A stretch of 64,000 nt of DNA from Alkalispirochaeta americana (GTDB taxonomy: Bacteria > Spirochaetota > Spirochaetia > DSM-27196 > Alkalispirochaetaceae), in the NCBI RefSeq assembly GCF_900156105.1, contig NZ_FTMS01000004.1, forward strand, positions 62,001 to 126,000, given 5' to 3'. The position numbers and the translations under genes are program-made. The notes under the pieces are model-generated. The model had not been told where the DNA came from. It made no database searches and was given only the letters and a program-made list of their open reading frames with translations. Below, piece after piece: positions 8,367 to 16,586 of the stretch (its first letter is position 1; each line of letters opens with the position of its first letter).

Positions 8367-9956
8367 TCATTTCCATATTTCCTGAAAGCTGTGGGTTTTG
8401 CTGCAATAGGCGCAGGCATACCGGTCCGTGCCGGTACGCCGAAACCGGGGAATAATGTGCTCTCCATTGGCAGGATGGGTAATACACGCCTCGTTCCGGC
8501 AGACCAGTTCGGGCAGCTCCTCGATACGCGGGGGAAAGCCCAGGCGAATCTTCCGCTGTACCTCGCCCCGGTGAATCACGTTCACCGTAGCACCCGGAAT
8601 AACGGCGGCCAGTTTGCGAACCGTCGTCTCGTCAGGATCGGGATACCCCGGGCGGAAGAGGATTCCCTTGGTCCCACTCTGCTCTCCCGTGGAGACCCAC
8701 TCTCCTCCCGTGCCGTGAAGTTCCATCACCCGAATCAGCGTTGCCAGATGCTCCCTGATCGCCGGGGCCGAATCTCCGGCGCAGATGTGATCCAGCACCA
8801 GGCCATCCCGAATTGGACGGATACCCTCGGAGTAGCGCTTGGGGCCGGAACCTGCCAGAGGAAGCTCGGTAACGCAGTCCTCATCGTCCTGTGGAACAGA
8901 ACCCAGGGGTCCCTGGTAATCATCACCGATCTTTCCTCCCAGCATGGCCAAGAGAACGATTCGCACAATCCAGCCGTTGGAGGATTGCCGTTCCCAGCCG
9001 TTCCATTCGGTATCGTCCAGCGCCACAGGAATCGTGGGATGTTCCCGGTGCCTCGGCAGGGGGTGATAAAAGCGTGTCCCCCGAGGCAGTTTTACCGTAT
9101 CCGCCGGGTCAAAGGTGATCGCCGCCCGGAGTTCGCCCTGACGCCGCAGAATCCTGTCTCCCATTCTTTCCAGCTGGGGCCGCGTGAAATACCACTGGGG
9201 AGCCACTCCGCCGGGATCGCACCCCAGGGAGAGATACTCTTCAATTGACCGGTACTCGCGCACCTGGAAGCCCTGGCTGCGCATCTCCTCCACGTAATGC
9301 GCGGGCATGGAGAGTTCCCGGGGCGCAACCAGATCAACCTGGACCTTCTGAAAAAGCCCCAGACCGCGTACCTTGGAGTGAACCGTCCGACCGTGATAGA
9401 GGTCTCCCACCAGAGCAAGGTGGATTTTTTCGTGCGACCAATTCAGATCCTCAAGGAAGGTAAACTCGTCCAGCAACTCCTGGGTGGGATGCTCGTGACG
9501 GCCATCACCGGCGTTGATAAAGGAAACCGGCCAGGACAAGCCATGGCGTCGCCGGTATTCCTGCAATCGCTCCTCCAGATGCCTGCACACCCCCTCGAGT
9601 TTGGTGCGCACCACAAAAATACGGTTGCCGTAGCCCACCAGGTTTGAGAAAGTATCAACATAGCTCTCGGATTTGTTGAAAGACGAACTCTCGGCGTTAA
9701 ACTCGGAAAACTTCATGCGGTGAAAATGGGCTGCGTTCTTGAAGGACTCCCGGGTACGGGTGCTGTCCTCCAGAAAGACTTCATAAAACCCGAAGTCCGG
9801 ATCATTTATTCTGAAGCGGTCCAGTTCCGCTTTATTCCCCGTAGCCATTGCCTCTTTCAATCGCCGGGCTTGCCCGTAGAGGTAGAGCCGTTCCTGGTGG
9901 TTCAGGTCTTCAATAACAGCCAGGGTCCGCCCGAGAAAGGGTGCCTCTCTGCTCAT
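8367..9956 (-). CDS. pyrBI: PyrB-PyrI fusion: aspartate carbamoyltransferase with fused regulatory domain
   Basis: 529 residues. The first about 345 are the catalytic chain: the carbamoyl-phosphate loop STRTR at residues 65-69, then HEHPTQELLDEF and FYHPLPRHRE. The last about 165 are a PyrI-type regulatory chain ending in a four-cysteine zinc site (CRNEAC about 25 residues before CAYC). Fused PyrBI proteins are known from Thermotoga and some treponemes. Family knowledge predicts allosteric control by nucleotides. The start has a strong AGGGGGTGATC ribosome site, and its ATG overlaps the stop of the leader ORF (ATGA). No carAB genes are in the window. Confidence 0.94.
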   Translation of the reverse strand: MSREAPFLGRTLAVIEDLNHQERLYLYGQARRLKEAMATGNKAELDRFRINDPDFGFYEVFLEDSTRTRESFKNAAHFHRMKFSEFNAESSSFNKSESYVDTFSNLVGYGNRIFVVRTKLEGVCRHLEERLQEYRRRHGLSWPVSFINAGDGRHEHPTQELLDEFTFLEDLNWSHEKIHLALVGDLYHGRTVHSKVRGLGLFQKVQVDLVAPRELSMPAHYVEEMRSQGFQVREYRSIEEYLSLGCDPGGVAPQWYFTRPQLERMGDRILRRQGELRAAITFDPADTVKLPRGTRFYHPLPRHREHPTIPVALDDTEWNGWERQSSNGWIVRIVLLAMLGGKIGDDYQGPLGSVPQDDEDCVTELPLAGSGPKRYSEGIRPIRDGLVLDHICAGDSAPAIREHLATLIRVMELHGTGGEWVSTGEQSGTKGILFRPGYPDPDETTVRKLAAVIPGATVNVIHRGEVQRKIRLGFPPRIEELPELVCRNEACITHPANGEHIIPRFRRTGTDRYACAYCSKTHSFQEIWK

Positions 9957-10147
9957 TGATCACCCCCTCTGGCCAGCGCCGCCTTCGGCCAGACCCGAAA
10001 ACCCTCCGGGAAAAAGCGCAAAAAAAATGGCACCGGAAATTCCGGTGCCACCATTTCAATAGGAACAGCGAGGTCGCCTTTGGACCGCCGCCGTTCCGAA
10101 CAATACTCTGCATACCAACCCCGCCAGGGATTTTCAATCGTTGTCAT
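9953..10147 (-). CDS. Putative pyr leader peptide (PyrL-like), 64 residues
   Basis: A short ORF begins 11 bases after the predicted -10 box, runs through the terminator hairpin and ends on a TGA overlapping the pyrBI start. The terminator U-run is read as Phe codons in PVPFFLRFFP, reminiscent of the Phe-rich stretch of the enterobacterial pyrL leader. By analogy, a ribosome close behind RNA polymerase would block the hairpin when UTP is low. There is no clear ribosome site, which fits the leaderless starts seen elsewhere in the window. A second overlapping frame (ATG near 10113) is an alternative leader, so translation of this ORF is an inference. Confidence 0.45.
   Translation of the reverse strand: MTTIENPWRGWYAEYCSERRRSKGDLAVPIEMVAPEFPVPFFLRFFPEGFRVWPKAALARGGDQ
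10020..10050 (-). terminator. Intrinsic terminator/attenuator in the pyrBI leader
   Basis: A perfect 10-base-pair stem (TGGCACCGGA with TCCGGTGCCA, loop of 3) is followed on the minus strand by eight consecutive T residues. It lies between the pyr promoter and pyrBI, about 65 bases before the ATG, so it must be read through for operon expression. This is strong evidence for transcription attenuation; the sensing mechanism is inferred. Confidence 0.85.
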
Positions 10148-10158
10148 ATTGAGACCTG

Positions 10159-10187
10159 AGGCTACCCGGGCTTCATGGGGCTGTCAA
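10159..10187 (-). promoter_or_regulatory. Promoter of the pyr operon
   Basis: TTGACA (10182-10187), a 17-base spacer and TAGCCT (10159-10164). The -35 is perfect and the -10 keeps T1, A2 and T6. Predicted transcription start is near 10152. Confidence 0.6.
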
Positions 10188-10191
10188 GCCC

Positions 10192-10755
10192 TCACAATCC
10201 CTCGTTGCCCACCTCGGTCTCGTCTTCGGGATTCTGGGGCTTGTTACTGCTGACAAGTGCCGCCAGGGGATCATCCGTTGCCAGAATCTCCCGGATGCGG
10301 AAAAACCGCATATTTTCCCGATCCTGCTGTTCTTCAGGAGAAGCCCGCAGGTAATCCTGGTAGTTTTGCAACTCGCCGTAGAGGCGTGAGAACCGATCAT
10401 GCCAGGTAAGGGCTGCTTGCTGGTGGCGGGCCAGGTAATTCAGAAGTTCTGCCCGGTCCACCTCCTGGAGCCGCGCCTCGGCCTCCTGGGGCGTGTCATA
10501 GACTCCCACCAGCAGAGTGTGCCAGAGGGAGAACCAGACAAACTGGGGTTTTCGGTGATCGGATCCTGCGCAACCCGGACAGTACAACTCTTCCCGGATT
10601 ACACCGCTGAGAATGGGCGATCCCTGCACGAGATCCCCCACGTGATACTCCCGAAGCCCCGGCTCAAAAACCTTGGTCTGAACCTCGGTGATAGCGGTTT
10701 CGCAATTTGCGCATGCCCGGGGAGGGTCAAACCGCACGGTGTCAAAAATACCCAT
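10192..10755 (-). CDS. Uncharacterised zinc-ribbon protein
   Basis: 187 residues, not matched to a family I recognise. Two CxxC pairs (Cys15/Cys18 and Cys59/Cys62) suggest an N-terminal zinc ribbon; the middle (about residues 85-140) is rich in charged and aromatic residues and probably helical; the C-terminal 25 residues are acidic and likely disordered. There is no signal peptide or membrane segment. It sits alone between ugd and the pyr operon on the same strand and has its own promoter (TTGCGG, 17 bases, TACCAT) only 6 bases before the ATG, so it is probably leaderless. A nucleic-acid-binding role is possible but not shown. Confidence 0.6.
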   Translation of the reverse strand: MGIFDTVRFDPPRACANCETAITEVQTKVFEPGLREYHVGDLVQGSPILSGVIREELYCPGCAGSDHRKPQFVWFSLWHTLLVGVYDTPQEAEARLQEVDRAELLNYLARHQQAALTWHDRFSRLYGELQNYQDYLRASPEEQQDRENMRFFRIREILATDDPLAALVSSNKPQNPEDETEVGNEGL

Positions 10756-10761
10756 GCCTCT

Positions 10762-10790
10762 ATGGTAGTACGCCTTCGTCAGGACCGCAA
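10762..10790 (-). promoter_or_regulatory. Promoter of the zinc-ribbon gene (leaderless type)
   Basis: TTGCGG (10785-10790), spacer of 17, TACCAT (10762-10767), then 6 bases to the ATG at 10755. No Shine-Dalgarno is possible in this space. Confidence 0.5.
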
Positions 10791-10859
10791 GATCCCTTTG
10801 GCGTGTCCCCTTCTTCTGCCCCCGGGATCACCCCGTCGGTCCCGCATCCAGCCCCGGTT

Positions 10860-12026
10860 TCAGTCTCTTGTAAAGAGATCCCTGGTGTAGACCTTTTCCC
10901 GCACATCTTCGAGTTCCGGATGCATCCGGTTCGAGACAATCACGTCGGAGATCGCCTTGAATTCCTCGAAATCTTTCACCACAGGACTGTTATAGAATTC
11001 CTCTTCCTGCAAGGCCGGTTCATAAACCACAACGGGAACACCCTTGGCCTTAATCCGTTTCATGATACCCTGAACTGCGCTGGCCCGGAAATTATCGCTG
11101 TCGGTCTTCATGGTAAGTCGATAGACCCCAACTGTTTTTGGTCCTTTGGCCAGAATCCGATCGGCCACATAATCTTTCCGCGTCCTGTTGGCATCGACAA
11201 TGGCCTTGATGATGTTATTGGGCACAGCATCGTAGTTTGCCAGGAGCTGTTTGGTATCCTTGGGCAGACAGTAGCCCCCATAGCCAAAACTGGGATTGTT
11301 GTAATGATCCCCGATCCGCGGATCAAGCCCCACCCCCTCGATAATCTGCCTCGCATCAAGACCATGGGCCTCGGCGTAGCTGTCCAGCTCGTTAAAATAG
11401 GCAACCCGCAATGCCAGATAGGTGTTGGAAAAGAGCTTCACCGCCTCAGCCTCGGTGGAATTGGTAAAGAGGATGGATATATCCTGCTTTGCTGCCCCCT
11501 GGGCAAGAAGATTCGCAAACCTTCGGGCCCGGTCGGAATCCTCGCCCACTATTATTCTGCTGGGGTAAAGATTATCGTAGAGCGCCCGGCCCTCCCGCAA
11601 AAACTCCGGGGAAAAGATAATATTCGTCGTTCCAAAACGCTCGCATACATCCCGGGTATAGCCCACAGGAACGGTGGATTTGATCACCATGACCGCTTCC
11701 GGATTTATATCCAGAACATCCTGAATCACGGCCTCCACCGTGGAGGTGTTAAAGTAGTTTGTTCCGGGATCGTAATCGGTGGGCGTGGCGATAATAACGT
11801 ACTCCGCACCGGTATAGGCGGCTTTTTTATCCGTCGTGGCCGTGAGGTCCAGCTCCTTCTCCGCCAGGTACGCCTCAATTTCTGCATCGACAATGGGCGA
11901 ACGCCGGGTATTAATCAGCCGCACCTTTTCTTCAAGAATATCCAGGGCAACCACCGTATTATGCTGCGCCAAAAGCACCGCATTGGAGAGACCTACATAG
12001 CCGGTCCCGGCAACTGCTATTTTCAC
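10860..12026 (-). CDS. ugd: UDP-glucose 6-dehydrogenase
   Basis: 388 residues from the GTG at 12026, chosen because AAGGAG lies 7 bases upstream and translation then begins [14 protein letters not shown], the N-terminal NAD-binding motif of the short Ugd class. The catalytic cysteine sits in [15 protein letters not shown], and the length equals that of the enterobacterial enzyme. It oxidises UDP-glucose to UDP-glucuronate, feeding surface polysaccharide synthesis. No glycosyltransferase genes are adjacent, so the end product is unknown. Related UDP-N-acetyl sugar dehydrogenases are longer, which makes them less likely. Confidence 0.9.
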   Translation of the reverse strand: MKIAVAGTGYVGLSNAVLLAQHNTVVALDILEEKVRLINTRRSPIVDAEIEAYLAEKELDLTATTDKKAAYTGAEYVIIATPTDYDPGTNYFNTSTVEAVIQDVLDINPEAVMVIKSTVPVGYTRDVCERFGTTNIIFSPEFLREGRALYDNLYPSRIIVGEDSDRARRFANLLAQGAAKQDISILFTNSTEAEAVKLFSNTYLALRVAYFNELDSYAEAHGLDARQIIEGVGLDPRIGDHYNNPSFGYGGYCLPKDTKQLLANYDAVPNNIIKAIVDANRTRKDYVADRILAKGPKTVGVYRLTMKTDSDNFRASAVQGIMKRIKAKGVPVVVYEPALQEEEFYNSPVVKDFEEFKAISDVIVSNRMHPELEDVREKVYTRDLFTRD

Positions 12027-12185
12027 TGCTTTACTCCTTGGAAAAATCTCCTGCCCCGCAACCTGAGCACTCATCAAAGCTGGAGGCTATCTCTCCAAAG
12101 CCTAGCGCGAACGCCAAAAGAAGTCTATCGATATTCTTTTATCATTCCTGGCAGGAAGGACCCTTTCATACTCCCCTGATCCTGG

Positions 12186-12191
12186 TATAGT
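12186..12191 (+). promoter_or_regulatory. -10 element of the nitroreductase gene (leaderless type)
   Basis: TATAGT preceded by TGG (extended -10) ends 8 bases before the ATG at 12200. There is no Shine-Dalgarno, so the transcript probably starts at or next to the start codon. Confidence 0.5.
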
Positions 12192-12199
12192 CTGTTCCC

Positions 12200-12808
12200 A
12201 TGAGCTTTCAGGAACTGGTTCAGCTGCGACGCAGCCTTCGATCCTACTCATCCCGACCGGTCCCGACCGAGGCAATCCAGACGTGTCTTGAAGCAGCGCG
12301 CCTGGCTCCCTCGGCCTGCAACGCCCAGCCCTGGCATTACCTGGTGGTCACCGAGCCCGAGAGGGTGCGCACTCTGGCCCTGCTCACCCGCGCCCCCGGA
12401 GGAAAACTGAACAATTTTGTCGAGCAAGCCCCGGTGATCGTGGCAGTAGTGGCAGAGCGGCCCAACATCAGCTCCCGCGTTGGGGCCTTTCTCAAACGAA
12501 AACCCTTTTATCTCCTGGACATCGGCATATCGGCTGAGCATTTTTGCCTTCAGGCAGAGGAACTGGGGCTGGGAACCTGCATGATCGGCTGGTTCCAGGA
12601 ACGGGCGGCAGCCCGGCTCCTGGGTGTGCCCCGGTCACGACGAATCGCGCTCCTGATCACCCTGGGCTATTCTGGCGGTGACCCCTCACCCGAGGGCAAT
12701 CCCCCGGGGATCAGACCACCAAAGAAGCGCAAACCCCTGGGGCAGATTGCCAGCTCCAACAACTACGGAACCCCCTGGCAGGAGCATGCTATAATTGCCG
12801 CCCCCTGA
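12200..12808 (+). CDS. Nitroreductase-family flavoprotein
   Basis: 202 residues beginning ELVQLRRSLRSYSSRPVP, the FMN-binding arginine signature of nitroreductases, with APSACNAQPWHYLVV and the later GLGTCMIGWF, both typical of the fold. These enzymes transfer hydride from NAD(P)H via FMN to nitro compounds, quinones or unknown substrates; the substrate cannot be assigned. The gene stands alone, and its last 46 bases overlap the convergent glycosidase gene. Confidence 0.82.
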   Translation: MSFQELVQLRRSLRSYSSRPVPTEAIQTCLEAARLAPSACNAQPWHYLVVTEPERVRTLALLTRAPGGKLNNFVEQAPVIVAVVAERPNISSRVGAFLKRKPFYLLDIGISAEHFCLQAEELGLGTCMIGWFQERAAARLLGVPRSRRIALLITLGYSGGDPSPEGNPPGIRPPKKRKPLGQIASSNNYGTPWQEHAIIAAP

Positions 12809-14814
12809 AGACAGGGTACAGTTATCCGGACTTCATCGTTCTCACCCGCCAGAATCGGCAGGATCTGTTGATCGGGAACAATTTCAGCACGGCTAATCCT
12901 GAATTTCCCCCGTGGACGCAGTGTAATTGTCAGGTCGTGCAGAGGAACCACATCTTCGATCACATCCAGAGAACGGCCGCGCCTCTCTGGAACATAATAA
13001 AGAAGATGTACCAGGAGACATCGCTTTTCCGGATGATACCGAACGGTACTGATCAAACCTGAAGGGCCATCGTGACTGCACACATCCTGACCGATCAGTT
13101 CCTCCACAGCGTTTCGAACCAGCAATTTTACCCATCGGGGGCTCCGTTCACAGTAGGTGGTGAATAGGGGGTGGGCAAAGTACAAAGACCGGTCCGTGGA
13201 TATCACCGCAGGTAACCCCGTGCGGGACCTATCGGGGGGACTCTGCTGATGCGAGCAGTATCGTCGGGGTGAGCGGTCAAAGAAAGACGGTGTGATCGAA
13301 AGCTCCACCCGCCCCTTCTCTCCGGGAATTACCTCCCGGCCCCTCAGGTACATCACATGGGGCGTTTCAGGCAGATCCCTTCCAAGAGGCCCCAGAGGTA
13401 CAAGATAATCAGCAAAATCATTCCTCTCATAGACCCTTCCGTGAGGATCCTCCCCTGTACCATCGCAAAGATGCTGCGGTGCAGAAACAACACCAAGTGT
13501 TGGAAACGTAGCATCGAACGTTGCCAGCACCCGTCCGCCACCCGCCAAAAATGAATCAACAAACTCCTTGGTCCGGGACGTCACCGGAACTTTATCGGGA
13601 AAAATCAGCAACTCGTAGGGCGTCGTATCCGATGCAAGATCGATCACGGAAAACTGAAACCCACACTCCTGGAGAATCCGCACAGCACCAATCATTTCCA
13701 AAGGCTGTTCTGACTGTGACCATTCTTCTGTCGTGACCAGGGCAATTCTGCCAAGCGGCCTGGTTCCCCGCACCCAGGGTTCCACCGCCTGGACCCGTTG
13801 GAACACATCCCCGATGAGCTCATAGGCATGCATATCGAGCTTTCCCGAGGGAACCAGTTGATCCCCCACAGAGCAACCCGCCCCGTGGGCAAGCATTTGA
13901 AAACACTCAAACTCCAGGGCTGCTTTATTTTTGTATGAGTGAAAATCACCCCAGTAGGTATGAAATCTACCGGTCATGCCAATCATTTCTTTCCCCAGCC
14001 CCTGGGCGTAGCGGACAACATAGGGGAAATGGGTGTACCCCCACCCTCCCGAGGGAAGAGACTCAATCTCCAGATGAGAAAAGCTTTCGAGAGACGAGCG
14101 AAGTCTCGGCGCCACGTGAGAGGCATTGTAAAAAACGGCGCACTCAGGATTCGTCCTCCTGATCATTTCGGACATCTCCAGCCGAAACCGGTCCGCCACG
14201 TGCCGTGCAAAAATCATTCTGTCTTCTTCATTCCAGGGGTCCAACCCTTCTTGTTCCATTCCTGAGAGACACCAGGGACACAGGCACGGAACATCCCTCA
14301 CGATATCAAAAAACAGACCCTGGGGGGCGAACCGTTCCAGAAGCTCCCGGGTATGGTCAAAGAGAAAATCCCGGTAGGGGGTGTTCACACAGAGCGTCGC
14401 ATAGAACCCCGCCTCCAGCGGTCTTTGCCCGTGCCATCCTCCGTGCTCATCCTGACAACACCATTCGGGATGCTCTCGCATCATCCATCCATCCCACTGC
14501 ACCGTGGTATAGAGAGGAACCCTTATTCCCCGCTCGCGAAGGGCGTGAATCTGTTCGTCCAGAAGATTGGTCCGTTCCAGATGCGGATGGATAAGATGCG
14601 GATGTTTTTCCGATTGATAGTAAAGATATCCGTGATGGCACCGGGCAAAACAGGTGATCGAATCAACATGGGCCGTCGCCAGTCTCTCGGCAAATTCCTC
14701 GGGATCAAAGTCTGCACCGACCCCTCCGATATGACCGCTTGTATGAAAGTCCAGGTGAACCTGGCGAAACGACAGATGGCTCTGTCCAGGATTACTGTAG
14801 GTCTGATCTGTCAT
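12763..14814 (-). CDS. Predicted GHL6-like glycoside hydrolase
   Basis: 683 residues, cytosolic (no signal peptide). The first about 340 look like a TIM barrel of the GHL6/alpha-L-fucosidase-like group: HVDSITCFARCHHGYLYY, YTTVQWDGWMMREHPEW, and LFFDIVRDVPCLCPWC with acidic residues at the strand end. The middle (about 350-480) resembles a GH42-type beta-galactosidase trimerisation domain (LLIFPDKVPVTS, GGGRVLATFDA), and the C terminus a beta-sandwich. It is last in an operon with a sugar ABC transporter, so it likely cleaves the imported oligosaccharide; substrate unknown. An AAGGAG ribosome site precedes the ATG; the gap to the permease is 5 bases. Confidence 0.68.
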   Translation of the reverse strand: MTDQTYSNPGQSHLSFRQVHLDFHTSGHIGGVGADFDPEEFAERLATAHVDSITCFARCHHGYLYYQSEKHPHLIHPHLERTNLLDEQIHALRERGIRVPLYTTVQWDGWMMREHPEWCCQDEHGGWHGQRPLEAGFYATLCVNTPYRDFLFDHTRELLERFAPQGLFFDIVRDVPCLCPWCLSGMEQEGLDPWNEEDRMIFARHVADRFRLEMSEMIRRTNPECAVFYNASHVAPRLRSSLESFSHLEIESLPSGGWGYTHFPYVVRYAQGLGKEMIGMTGRFHTYWGDFHSYKNKAALEFECFQMLAHGAGCSVGDQLVPSGKLDMHAYELIGDVFQRVQAVEPWVRGTRPLGRIALVTTEEWSQSEQPLEMIGAVRILQECGFQFSVIDLASDTTPYELLIFPDKVPVTSRTKEFVDSFLAGGGRVLATFDATFPTLGVVSAPQHLCDGTGEDPHGRVYERNDFADYLVPLGPLGRDLPETPHVMYLRGREVIPGEKGRVELSITPSFFDRSPRRYCSHQQSPPDRSRTGLPAVISTDRSLYFAHPLFTTYCERSPRWVKLLVRNAVEELIGQDVCSHDGPSGLISTVRYHPEKRCLLVHLLYYVPERRGRSLDVIEDVVPLHDLTITLRPRGKFRISRAEIVPDQQILPILAGENDEVRITVPCLQGAAIIACSCQGVP

Positions 14815-14819
14815 GGCCT

Positions 14820-15671
14820 TTACTCCTTCAGGGCGCCCGCCGCCAAACCATGCTCAATTCGTTCCTGAAAGAGCATATAAATTACAATCATGGGTATGAT
14901 CGCCACCGTCACCGCAGCAAAGACAGGTCCCAGCTCAATGTGCCAGGATCCCTGGAATCGCAAAAGCGCCAGGGAGATCGTATTCATTCTGGGGCGATTT
15001 ATAAAAAGCAAGGCAAAAATCAAATCGTTGTAGATCCCCCGAAAGGTAATGATTCCCGCTGTGGCAAGAGCCGGTGTACTCAGGGGAAGTACAATCCGAA
15101 AGAGCACATGCCCTGGCCTGGCTCCGTCGATAATCGCGCTCTCCTCCAGCTGCGCCGGGATTCCCCGCATAAACCCGGTGATGATTAACACCGCCAGGGG
15201 AACACTGAACCCGCTGTAGAGAACAATCAACGAAGAATAGCGATTTGCCAGGCCTGCCCGGTTAATCATGCGAACCAGGGGTATCAGGGTTGAATGGATC
15301 GGAATCATGATTCCCAACGCAAAGAAGAGAAACACCCAGGGCAGATATCGCAATCGGTACCGCGCCAGAGCAAAGGCGGCCATACTTGCCGTCACCAGCA
15401 CCAAGGCGGTTGCTCCTATTCCGAAAAACAGACTATTCCCGATTGCCAGAACCATGTTGTGGCGGCCAAAGGCAGCAGCATAATTTCCAATCCGCCAAAT
15501 CTGCGGCAAAGCAAAAGGGTTATAATAGATCTCGTCGGTGGATTTGAAGGACGAGAGAATGGAAAAGACCAGGGGATACAGGGTGAGCAATGCCCATATT
15601 CCGGCAAAGCAGTACCCGCCCAGACGTCCTGCCGAGAGAAATCTCCTGGAGCCACAGGTCTGAACGATCAT
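14820..15671 (-). CDS. Carbohydrate ABC transporter permease, MalG type (CUT1)
   Basis: 283 residues with about six hydrophobic segments. The cytoplasmic EAA-like loop EESAIIDGARPGHVLFRIVLP identifies an importer permease of the CUT1 sugar family. It pairs with the MalF-type permease encoded immediately upstream (ATGA overlap) and the binding protein before that. No ATPase gene is present, so a shared MsmX/UgpC-like ATPase elsewhere is presumed, as usual for such loci. Confidence 0.88.
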   Translation of the reverse strand: MIVQTCGSRRFLSAGRLGGYCFAGIWALLTLYPLVFSILSSFKSTDEIYYNPFALPQIWRIGNYAAAFGRHNMVLAIGNSLFFGIGATALVLVTASMAAFALARYRLRYLPWVFLFFALGIMIPIHSTLIPLVRMINRAGLANRYSSLIVLYSGFSVPLAVLIITGFMRGIPAQLEESAIIDGARPGHVLFRIVLPLSTPALATAGIITFRGIYNDLIFALLFINRPRMNTISLALLRFQGSWHIELGPVFAAVTVAIIPMIVIYMLFQERIEHGLAAGALKE

Positions 15672-16558
15672 AGATCCTCCCTGGGGGCGAATAATTTCTG
15701 AAGCACACCCGTCGCAAGCAGACTCAGGAGTAACACGATAACTCCGATAGCGCTTCCAACACCAAAACGGGAATAATTAAAGGCCTGATAATAGAGCATC
15801 GTCACAGGGACATCGGATGCGCCATTTGGCCCCCCACCGGTCATCACGAAAATCATGTCGAAAACCTTCAGTGAGCCCGTCACCATCAGGATGAAATAGA
15901 GGCGGAAGCTTTCCCGCATCAGGGGAACCGTAATGTGAAACAGCGCGCCCAGATATCCCACTCCGTCAATGGCGCCGGCCTGGTATAACTCGTCGGGAAT
16001 TGAAACCAGACCTGCCGAAAATATGATCATGTTCAGCCCCGCAAAAACCCAGGCGCTCACGAAGGCCACCGAAAAAATTGCCATCTGGGGATCTCCGAGC
16101 CAGTTTTGAGCAAGACCGGAGAATCCCGCAGTCCGAAAGAAGGTGTTTATGGCCCCCGTGGCTGGATTCATGATGTGTTTCCACAGGATGCCCACGGCCG
16201 TAACCGGAAGAACCACGGGCAGGAAATACGCAACCTTGAACAATCGGGCACCCCGAAGCGTCGACGTAACAACCAGCGCCAGGACAAAAGCAAGAGGCCC
16301 CTGAAAGAGAACTCCCTGCAATAGAAAGACCCCCACGTTTCGCAGGGCCACCCGGAACTCCTGACTCTCCAAAACGAACCGGTAATTATCAAACCCCCGA
16401 AACTCCAAAGGAGAAACGGGAATACCGTTCCAGGTATGGAAACTCAAATGAATCGCATCAACTATTGGGTAGACCATGCAACCCACGTACAAAAGCACCG
16501 CCGGCATCAGAAAACAGAGGGTGGAAAAAACCGGCCTGGCCGACCTGGACTCCATCAT
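15668..16558 (-). CDS. Carbohydrate ABC transporter permease, MalF type (CUT1)
   Basis: 296 residues with six predicted membrane helices, the first starting LCFLMPAVLLYVGCMVYPIV. An EAA-like loop appears in ELYQAGAIDGVGYLGALFHI. It would form the membrane channel with the MalG-type partner downstream. The start has a strong GAGGAGG site; two adjacent ATGs (16558 and 16555) are possible. Confidence 0.88.
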   Translation of the reverse strand: MMESRSARPVFSTLCFLMPAVLLYVGCMVYPIVDAIHLSFHTWNGIPVSPLEFRGFDNYRFVLESQEFRVALRNVGVFLLQGVLFQGPLAFVLALVVTSTLRGARLFKVAYFLPVVLPVTAVGILWKHIMNPATGAINTFFRTAGFSGLAQNWLGDPQMAIFSVAFVSAWVFAGLNMIIFSAGLVSIPDELYQAGAIDGVGYLGALFHITVPLMRESFRLYFILMVTGSLKVFDMIFVMTGGGPNGASDVPVTMLYYQAFNYSRFGVGSAIGVIVLLLSLLATGVLQKLFAPREDL

Positions 16559-16586
16559 CGGGGACCTCCTCGCTCAAGCCCTTGAC

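Noticed and set aside
9910-10137. A second leader ORF in another frame before pyrBI (including an ATG near 10113)
   Set aside because: Not excluded, but it runs past the pyrBI start and does not end on it; the frame ending with ATGA was preferred.
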